Positions 58,116 through 64,000 of a stretch of DNA of 64,000 nucleotides are shown here, piece after piece. Every line of letters begins with the position of its first letter. Position 1 is the first letter of the stretch. Both the position numbers and the translations under genes were made by a program. Source of the stretch: Bosea vestrisii (GTDB lineage: Bacteria; Pseudomonadota; Alphaproteobacteria; Rhizobiales; Beijerinckiaceae); the NCBI RefSeq assembly GCF_030144325.1, contig NZ_CP126307.1, positions 124,001 to 188,000 on the forward strand, given 5' to 3'. The notes beneath the pieces were generated by a model. The model was not told the origin of the DNA, did not search any database, and saw nothing but the letters and a program-made list of their open reading frames with translations.

Positions 58116-59632
58116 ATGACTGCCGTCACTTCCTCCGCCCTTGCCCTGCTGAGCGTCGCCGAGATGGCGGCGGCGGATGCGGCAACGATCGCCGCCGGCA
58201 CGCCCGGTATCGCCTTGATGGAGAAGGCGGGCAGGGCGGTGGCAGACGCGGTGACGCGGCGAGCCCGACCGGGACAGCGCGTCCTGGTGCTCTGCGGCCC
58301 AGGTAACAATGGCGGTGACGGCTTCGTCGCGGCGCGCCTTCTGGCAGAACGCGGCTGTCATGTGATGCTCGCGCTTGCAGGCGAGCGAGCAGCCCTCAAG
58401 GGGACGCTGCGCAGGCGGCGGAAACCTGGACCGGCCCGATCGAAGGGATCGGCGCAGTCGATCCCGTCCGGCATGATCTCATCGTCGATGCCTTGTTCGG
58501 CGCCGGACTCAGACGCCCGATCTCTGGCGAACTTGCGGCTCTGGTCGAGCGCGTCAACGCGGCTGGCCGGCCAGTCGTCGCGGTCGATGTGCCGAGCGGC
58601 GTCCAAGGCGATACGGGTTTGGTCCAAGGTACGGCCATTCGCGCCGACGAGACCGTGACCTTCTTTCGGTTGAAGCCCGGCCATCTGCTCCATCCCGGCC
58701 GAGCCTTCTGCGGCATCGTCACGCTGGCGGATATCGGCATCCGGCCTGAAATCGCCTTCGCGCCGGGCAGGGACGCGCCGTCTGCCTTCCGCAACGCTCC
58801 GGCCCTCTGGCACGCTCATCTACCGAACCATGCCGCCGGCGTTCACAAATACGCCCGCGGCGCGGTCGCTGTCGCCGCGGGCGGGCTCTCGGGCATTGGA
58901 GCGCCGCGGCTCGGGGCCCGCGCGGCGCTGCGCATCGGCGCGGGCCTGGCGACGATTATCTGCCGGCCGGAGGCGCTCGCGGCCCATGCGGGACGCGGCC
59001 CCGATGCATTGATGCAGGCGGCGGCTGCCGACGCCCCGGCCTTCGAGGCGGTACTGTCGGCGCGCAAGATCGAGGCGCTGCTGATCGGGCCGGCACTAGG
59101 ACTCGACGCCGAAGCACGATCATGGGTGGCTACCGCCTTGCGCGGCGCCTGGCCCTGCGTCTGCGATGCCGATGCGCTCACGCACATCGGCGCGCATGGA
59201 TCGACCTTCACCGCCCTGCTGCGCCGTCGCACCGGCCCAGCGGTGCTGACACCGCACGAAGGCGAATTCAAACGAATGTTCGGCGAAGTCGCGGGCTTCG
59301 ACCAGGAGCGCGGCAAGCTCGAGCGGGCTCGGCACGCGGCTCGCCTGACCGGAGCCGTCGTCGTTCTCAAAGGACCGGATACGGTGATCGCGGAGCCGGA
59401 CGGGCGTGCTGCGATCAATGATACTGGCTCGCCCGCCTTGGCGACCGCCGGCTCGGGCGATGTTCTGGGTGGAGTCGTCGCGGGCCTGCTGGCGCAGAAG
59501 ATGCCGGCCTTCGAGGCGGCCTGCGCCGCCGTCTGGCTGCACGGGCGCGCCGGAGAAGAACTCGGCATGGGCCTCATCGCCGACGACCTGCCGGAGAGGT
59601 TGCCGGGTCTGTTGGGCAGGCTCGACGATTGA
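58116..59632 (+). pseudogene. nnrD: Bifunctional NAD(P)HX epimerase/dehydratase (NnrE-NnrD fusion), one-base frameshift
   Basis: Two frames join to a single metabolite-repair enzyme. The N-terminal YjeF_N epimerase domain shows 'GPGNNGGDGFVAARLLAERG'; the C-terminal ribokinase-like dehydratase shows 'LGARAALRIGAGLATIIC', 'AVLTPHEGEFKRMFGEV' and 'ATAGSGDVLGGVVAGLLA'. It repairs hydrated NADH and NADPH. The frame breaks at the G run 58400-58403: one more G restores 'LKGDAAQAAETWTGPIEG...VDALFGAGL'. A sequencing error is likely. It is divergent from glnB. The start ATG 58116 begins the conserved domain. Confidence 0.9.
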
Positions 59633-59647
59633 GCCGGCAGGCAAGGA

Positions 59648-59675
59648 AAAGGCCCGCCCCGAAAGGGGCGAGCCC
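59648..59675 (-). terminator. Terminator of the PRC-barrel gene
   Basis: On the minus strand GGCTCGCCCC-TTTC-GGGGCGGGCC forms a hairpin followed by TTTTCC. It lies in the 66-base gap between the convergent nnrD-type and PRC-barrel genes. Confidence 0.65.
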
Positions 59676-59698
59676 GTGATGGTCTGTTCGAGCCGTCC

Positions 59699-60277
59699 TC
59701 AGCGGGCGGCGTAGGTCACGGCCGGAGCGGAGGTCAGTTGCTCCTTGGTCATGGTGATCTTGCCATGGTCCGGATACATCTCCGGCCCCTTCTTGGCTGC
59801 CGGCGCCGCGTTCATCGCGGTGGTGCCACCAGCGCTGCTACCGCCCGCTCCGGTGCCGCCGGACGGGGCGGGGGCCGGCGTAACCATCGGCTCTTCGCTC
59901 CATTGGACTTGCTCGAACGGGATCGCGACATCCTTCGAGCCCATGCCGAGGAAGCCGCCGACGCCGACGGTGACCAGCTCGATCTTACCGGTCTTGTCGA
60001 ACACCACCTCGGTGACGTCGCCGACCTTCTTGTTGTCGGGACCGTAGATGTCGACACCCATCAGCTTCGAGGCCCGCCACTTGCCCTGCCCGGCGAGATT
60101 GTTCTCCGGGGCCTTGGCGGTCGTCGCGGCTGGTGCTGGTGCTGCCGGCGCGCTGGTCGAGGGCGAGGCCGGCTGCGGGCTTGGCGGCTGGTTCGAGGGC
60201 GCAGTGGTCTGCGCGACGGCAGCGGCGGCAAGCATGACGCCGCCGATAGCCGTCAATGCAACGTGACGCTTGTACAT
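59699..60277 (-). CDS. Secreted PRC-barrel domain protein
   Basis: A 192-residue protein. A signal peptide ('HVALTAIGGVMLAAAAVAQ') is followed by a Pro/Ala/Ser-rich spacer, a PRC-barrel domain (about 70-125: 'RASKLMGVDIYGPDNKKVGDVTEVVFDKTGKIELVTVGVGGFLG' in part) and a Gly/Ala-rich C-terminus. PRC-barrels usually bind other proteins or act in RNA maturation; exported ones in Hyphomicrobiales have no proven role. AGGAGG lies before the ATG at 60277. Confidence 0.88.
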   Translation of the reverse strand: MYKRHVALTAIGGVMLAAAAVAQTTAPSNQPPSPQPASPSTSAPAAPAPAATTAKAPENNLAGQGKWRASKLMGVDIYGPDNKKVGDVTEVVFDKTGKIELVTVGVGGFLGMGSKDVAIPFEQVQWSEEPMVTPAPAPSGGTGAGGSSAGGTTAMNAAPAAKKGPEMYPDHGKITMTKEQLTSAPAVTYAAR

Positions 60278-60470
60278 GGATATCCTCCTGTCGTGTCCGC
60301 ATTTGCGGAATGACCAAACAACGCACAACCGAGGGTTTGGTTCGCAGATGGGCGGCCATTAGCCTGTCTTTTGACGCGCTTTGCGAGGCGCCGGCGCGCC
60401 GGCTTAGCGCTTCTGTAAGACTTGCCGGTTTCTGCTGATCTTCCGACGAACGATCCCGGAGCCTGACAGG

Positions 60471-60740
60471 ATGAGCAGGAGCCTTGCGATTCTGGGGCTT
60501 GCCGCAGTCGGGCTTGCCGCATCGATGACACCAGCGGCTGCCTTCTGGCCGCGCTCACAATGGCTCGCCTGCTCGGAGGCCGCCACCGCGGCCGATTACC
60601 AGCGCTGGCGCTGCTGGGAGCTCGACGGCTATGCCGGCGCGATCGCCCCGGGATATGGCGTCGACCCCGCCGAGCCCTGGCGGATACCAGGCGGGCGGCG
60701 TCCGACGCGGCGTGGCGGGATCGTCGATCGCCTGGGCTGA
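60471..60740 (+). CDS. Small secreted protein of unknown function
   Basis: An 89-residue protein with a signal peptide ('SLAILGLAAVGLAASMTPAAA') and a compact mature part ('FWPRSQWLACSEAATAADYQRWRCWELDGYAG'). It has two cysteines that may pair, and a basic Pro-rich end. I do not recognise it. It is divergent from the PRC-barrel gene and just before the metalloprotease-like gene. Confidence 0.75.
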   Translation: MSRSLAILGLAAVGLAASMTPAAAFWPRSQWLACSEAATAADYQRWRCWELDGYAGAIAPGYGVDPAEPWRIPGGRRPTRRGGIVDRLG

Positions 60741-60845
60741 ACGGAGCAGCGCTCGTCCTTCATTTGGGGGATGCATCCGCGCGCCATCCGAGCACACTCT
60801 GCAGGCTGGCGACCCGTGCTGTCGTCCCAGCTTCCCAGGTCCACG

Positions 60846-62138
60846 ATGCCGCTCCGGTCCAAACATTTCACCGAGCCCAAGCGTAATGCCAGACTCGAGC
60901 AGTGCCTGATCAGCGATCCAGCACATGTCACGCGGGGCAGCAGCGGCGACCATGTCGTCCTGATCCAGCAGGCGCTCAACAAATTGCGCGATTTGCCTGG
61001 CGGCGAGGATTTCCGGCTCAGGGTGAGCGGCGTCTATGGCACCGAAACGGCCGATGCCGTGCTTGATTTCAAGACCACGCGCGAGATCGTCGCAGCATCG
61101 CGTCAGGGCGCTGCCGACAACGTCGTCGGCAAAATGACGATCGCCCGGCTCGACGACGAGATGGCAACGCTCGAGCGGCTGGCCGCAGCCGTGGTGAAGG
61201 TCAATGTCACGCCGCGCTGGGGGCATCTCGTTGCCGATTGCGATATGAATGGCTTCAGCCGCAACCGGCTCAAGCGCAACGGCGACAGTGGCGACTGGAC
61301 AAGCAGCAGCAGCAAGGTGCCCATTCATCAGATGATCCCGATGGGATTGACCCGGATGCTGCGCTTCGAGCACGCCGGGGCCGGGACCTTGACGGTCGAT
61401 GTCGACGACTCGACCATCGCGATGGTCGTTGATTTCCAACACGAGGCATCGCGCGTCGGCACGCGGCGCAGCCTCGTAACGTTGCTCGGCAAGCGGCCAG
61501 GCACGACCGAACTGCAGGTGATGATCGACGGACGCCGCCAGGAGACGGTTCGGCTGCCGGTCAGGGAACGGCAGCTCGTCCACCTCAATGCGGTCTATCT
61601 CGGGCCGCGGACAGTAAGCGAGGACGTTGCCGGTTTCGCGCGTGGGGTGTTCTCGTGGCTGAATACGATCGTCACCCCGCAAACCAATATTCTGTTCGTC
61701 CCGATCACGATCAGGGTCGAACCCCGGGTCAGCTATCGCGGCGGACCGCCATTCGATATCGACCCAAGCAAACCTCTCTATATCCTCAAAGATTCCGACA
61801 CTGCGCCGAACGGCGCGCAGGCGGTGACCTGGGACGATCTGCGCCGCTTTCATCAGACCACTGGCGTGAGTCTGTTTTACGGCCCGAATGTGCGCAGTCG
61901 TGACGACGATACCATCGGCCAATCCAAAAACGGTATGCGGATGTGCTGGGCTCCATTGCGGTCGCCGAGCGGGACGAAATCACCGCAACGCGCCCTGGTC
62001 ATGCTGGGCGCGCACGAGGTTCTGCACTCACTCGGGGCCAAGCACATCCACACTGGCGAGAACTATAACTTTCTCATGGTTCCGACGCCGATAGGGAAAT
62101 CCATCCTCATCCCATCAGAGACGCTGGTCGACATCTAG
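60846..62138 (+). CDS. Peptidoglycan-binding domain protein with metzincin-type HExxHxxGxxH motif
   Basis: A 430-residue protein. After a short lead comes a PG_binding_1-like domain ('VTRGSSGDHVVLIQQALNKL', 'VSGVYGTETADAVLDFK', 'NVVGKMTIARLDDE'). A beta-rich middle follows ('TMLRFEHAGAGTLTVDVDDSTIAMVVD', in part). Near residue 390 lies 'LGAHEVLHSLGAKHIH', an exact HExxHxxGxxH zinc motif as in metzincin proteases. No signal peptide is visible. I chose ATG 60846; ATG 60771 would add 25 residues, and neither has a strong ribosome-binding site. I do not recognise the family. A protease or murein-related hydrolase is likely. Confidence 0.75.
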   Translation: MPLRSKHFTEPKRNARLEQCLISDPAHVTRGSSGDHVVLIQQALNKLRDLPGGEDFRLRVSGVYGTETADAVLDFKTTREIVAASRQGAADNVVGKMTIARLDDEMATLERLAAAVVKVNVTPRWGHLVADCDMNGFSRNRLKRNGDSGDWTSSSSKVPIHQMIPMGLTRMLRFEHAGAGTLTVDVDDSTIAMVVDFQHEASRVGTRRSLVTLLGKRPGTTELQVMIDGRRQETVRLPVRERQLVHLNAVYLGPRTVSEDVAGFARGVFSWLNTIVTPQTNILFVPITIRVEPRVSYRGGPPFDIDPSKPLYILKDSDTAPNGAQAVTWDDLRRFHQTTGVSLFYGPNVRSRDDDTIGQSKNGMRMCWAPLRSPSGTKSPQRALVMLGAHEVLHSLGAKHIHTGENYNFLMVPTPIGKSILIPSETLVDI

Positions 62139-62249
62139 CGGTGTATGACACCAAGCCCCGCGCGCCGATCGACATTTATCGCAGTTGGCCCGCCTGGCTG
62201 CCTTTCGGCGCCCCGACCTATGTTAAGTTCAGCTAGTGCTGCTGGCTTT

Positions 62250-62324
62250 TGGTGAGCGGGGAGGGGATCGAACCCTCGACCACATGATTAAAAGTCACGT
62301 GCTCTACCACTGAGCTACCCGCCC
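62250..62324 (-). tRNA. tRNA-Lys (anticodon TTT)
   Basis: Read on the minus strand, the acceptor GGGCGGG pairs with CCCGCTC (one G-U). The D arm contains TAGCTCAGTGGTAGAGCA, the anticodon loop CTTTTAA gives TTT, and the T arm is GAGGGTTCGATCCCCTC. The encoded CCA lies at 62250-62252 after the discriminator A. It decodes AAA/AAG. It lies between the metzincin-like gene and an SGNH-like gene. Confidence 0.95.
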
Positions 62325-62405
62325 TCACTGGGCCGCTGACATAGGCAGGTGGGACGCGTCGGTCAACATTGTTCCGGCGGGCGCATCGTGGCAGAAGCCG
62401 CGCCC

Positions 62406-63512
62406 ATGGCGAGCAAACGCATGACAGGAGCGGATTCGACCGGTGCGGAGCAGGGCTGGCGCGGCTGGGCGGGGGCCTTCGTACTCGCTGCTCTAGCGCT
62501 GACCGCCCTGCTGTTCGGTTTCATCGCTGCGCTCGATCCGTATGGCGCGCGCGTGCAGGCCGGCCAGCCGGCCCGGCCGCTGATGGATCTCAACCAGCGC
62601 TTCATGTACCCGCAGATCGTCAAATCGGGTGCCTTCGATTCAGCGGTGTTCGGCACCTCGACGCTGCGCCTGCTCGACCCGGCGATTCTCTCCACCGGAC
62701 TATCGGCCCGCTTCGCGAATCTCGGCATGAACGCGGCGACACCCTGGGAGCAGACGCAGATCGCAGGGCTGTTCGCGCGCCAGGTCGCGACACCGAAATT
62801 CGCCATCTGGGGTATCGATCAGACTTGGTGCGAGGCCGATGCGACCAGCGAGGCGCGCCGGCTGACACCGCGGCCATTCCCGCCCTGGCTCTATGACGAC
62901 AGCGCCTGGAACGATTGGCCCAAGCAACTCAACTTCACCACGCTCGAGATCGCACTGCGCCTCGCTGCGCATCGGCTCGGCCTGCAGCCGCAACGCCTGC
63001 GCGGCGATGGCTACGAGGTCTTCACACCACCCGAAGCGACCTACGATCTCGCCCGCGCGCGTGTCCACCTTTATCACGGCCATGGCGGCCAAGTGCCTGA
63101 TCTGACGCCGCAATCGCCACCTGCGGAGGTCGTGGCCTCGGAGCGCGCAAGTTGGCGTTTTCCAGCGCTGGCCTGGCTGGAGCGGGGGCTGGCGGCGTTT
63201 CCGACGACGACCCAGCGCCTGATCGTTCTGCCGCCGGTGCATGCGAGTGCGCTGCCCCGGCAGGGGAGCGCAGCCTGGCAACGCTTCGAAGCGTGCAAAG
63301 CGCAAATTGCCGCGCTTGCGATGCGTCAGCGCGCCGTGATCGCCGACTATGCGCATCCCTCGGTGCTGACACGCGAGGATTCCAATTACTGGGATCCCGC
63401 GCATTACCGATTGCCGATCGCACGTCGGATCGAGACCGACCTGATCGCGCTGGGGCAGGGAAAGCCGGCTCCTGCCGATCCGGCACTTAGCGTCCTCGAT
63501 GCACTTCGTTAA
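62406..63512 (+). CDS. Membrane-anchored SGNH-hydrolase-like protein
   Basis: A 368-residue protein of unknown function. It has an N-terminal transmembrane helix ('WAGAFVLAALALTALLFGFIAAL') and then a periplasmic domain. 'SAVFGTSTLRLLDPAIL' near residue 75 looks like the GxS-type block of SGNH/DltD-like proteins, and 'NYWDPAHYRLPIARRI' near the end supplies a DxxH pair as in AlgX/DltX-type enzymes. An O-acyl-transfer or esterase role on a surface polymer is possible but unproven. I chose ATG 62406; ATG 62349 upstream is an alternative. Confidence 0.7.
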   Translation: MASKRMTGADSTGAEQGWRGWAGAFVLAALALTALLFGFIAALDPYGARVQAGQPARPLMDLNQRFMYPQIVKSGAFDSAVFGTSTLRLLDPAILSTGLSARFANLGMNAATPWEQTQIAGLFARQVATPKFAIWGIDQTWCEADATSEARRLTPRPFPPWLYDDSAWNDWPKQLNFTTLEIALRLAAHRLGLQPQRLRGDGYEVFTPPEATYDLARARVHLYHGHGGQVPDLTPQSPPAEVVASERASWRFPALAWLERGLAAFPTTTQRLIVLPPVHASALPRQGSAAWQRFEACKAQIAALAMRQRAVIADYAHPSVLTREDSNYWDPAHYRLPIARRIETDLIALGQGKPAPADPALSVLDALR

Positions 63513-63546
63513 CGGCGCATCAACCAAGCGATTCTACCGTGGTCGC

Positions 63547-63859
63547 ATGGTCATCCGCCGCGGTCTCCGCTCCATCCTTGTCACGCTCGCGCTCTACCTC
63601 GTGTCGAGCGCTGTGGTCGGCTATTTCCTGTTCCACGCCCAGCACGGTGCCCGCGGGCTCGAAACCCTGGGCGGCCTTCGCGAAAAAATTCGGCGAGATG
63701 GAGACCGAGATCGCCGCATTGACCAGCGAACGGCAGGACTGGGAGAAACGCCTGACCCTGATGCGCGACGAAGCCGTCGATCGCGACGTGCTTGAGGAAA
63801 GGGCCCGCGCCATCCTCGGCCGTGTCCATCGCAACGATGTCGTCGTGATGGGGCGCTAG
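63547..63859 (+). pseudogene. ftsB: Septum formation initiator FtsB (DivIC), one-base frameshift
   Basis: Two overlapping frames combine to a 103-residue FtsB-like divisome protein. The first has the basic start and one transmembrane helix ('LVTLALYLVSSAVVGYFLF'); the second has the coiled coil 'FGEMETEIAALTSERQDWEKRL' and 'DVLEERARAILG'. The break is the A run 63683-63688, where one extra A changes '...LREKFGEMET...'. FtsB is required for division, so a homopolymer error is likely. In many relatives ftsB precedes pdhA, whose start should lie just beyond the window. Confidence 0.9.
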
Positions 63860-63963
63860 GCCGGGTTTCGGTCGACCTCCAACCCGAGTGGGCTGGTAAG
63901 GCCCCGACCGCATCCCGCTCCGGGGGCAGCATTTTTCGGCGTCGATAGTCGCAAAAAGTTCGA

Positions 63964-63982
63964 TTAACCGATAATCGGTTAA
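63964..63982. promoter_or_regulatory. TTAACCGAT-A-ATCGGTTAA palindrome
   Basis: Two perfect nine-base arms flank a single A at 63973, in an AT-rich patch at the right edge of the window. The position (about 100 bases after ftsB, before a gene cut off by the edge) suits an operator or promoter region of the next gene. Confidence 0.5.
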
Positions 63983-64000
63983 ATGTAATTAGCGCAGCAA

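Noticed and set aside
1..64000. CRISPR array, prophage, integrase, insertion sequence or rRNA operon
   Set aside because: I looked for regularly spaced repeats, transposase or integrase motifs and rRNA signatures and found none.

Overview
The window is high-GC, densely coded chromosomal DNA from an alphaproteobacterium, most likely a member of the Hyphomicrobiales (Rhizobiales). A Bosea- or Methylobacterium-like genome is my inference. The reasons are the family membership of the housekeeping genes, the dispersed intergenic repeats of a kind common in that order, and many small secreted proteins of alphaproteobacterial type. There is no prophage, CRISPR array, transposase or rRNA. One tRNA (Lys, anticodon TTT) is present.

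Layout. 0-2 kb: end of cysD and cysN, ATP sulfurylase for sulfate assimilation, with a membrane-type DUF2061 tail on CysN. 2-11 kb: an EF-hand protein, then a catabolic island of two divergent arms. The minus arm holds an SDR, a MarR regulator, an enoyl-CoA hydratase, an acyl-CoA dehydrogenase, an aryl-CoA ligase and a RidA protein. The plus arm is a fused flavin monooxygenase / old-yellow-enzyme protein. Together they fit aerobic 2-aminobenzoate (anthranilate) breakdown through CoA thioesters. 11-16 kb: small secreted proteins, a ring-cleaving dioxygenase, a DUF2778 L,D-transpeptidase-like protein and a chemoreceptor. 16-27 kb: topA, panB, the pyrB/dihydroorotase-like operon, plsY, dprA, small paralogous proteins, two Tyr/Gly-rich secreted proteins and ruvX.

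27-34 kb: a probable sulfolactate utilisation cluster (TctC-type binding protein, GntR regulator, suyA, suyB, a GNAT protein, a YeiH-type exporter, slcC-like and comC-like dehydrogenases). It would take sulfolactate in, interconvert its enantiomers through sulfopyruvate, split it to pyruvate plus sulfite, and export the sulfur oxyanion. A perfect palindrome in the divergent promoter is a strong candidate operator. 34-48 kb: adenine deaminase, a UPF0173 hydrolase, gatCA, phzF-like, a YjbR protein, a DUF1127 protein, a CadC/TolB/TPR regulator, a GFA protein, a second Ldh-type dehydrogenase, an orphan sufA, a diguanylate cyclase, a DEAD-box helicase and an alpha/beta hydrolase. 48-64 kb: two proteins with peptidoglycan-binding domains but no signal peptide (one with a full HExxHxxGxxH metzincin motif), a LysR regulator, parE, a glycosyltransferase, an FkbM methyltransferase, glnB-glnA, the NAD(P)HX repair enzyme, a PRC-barrel protein, the tRNA, an SGNH-like membrane protein and ftsB.

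Quality caution: six genes (chemoreceptor, dprA, parE, glnB, nnrD-type, ftsB) each carry one single-base frameshift, most of them in homopolymers, and a seventh is suspected in a small secreted protein. Because parE and ftsB should be essential, I read these mainly as sequencing or assembly errors, not gene decay.
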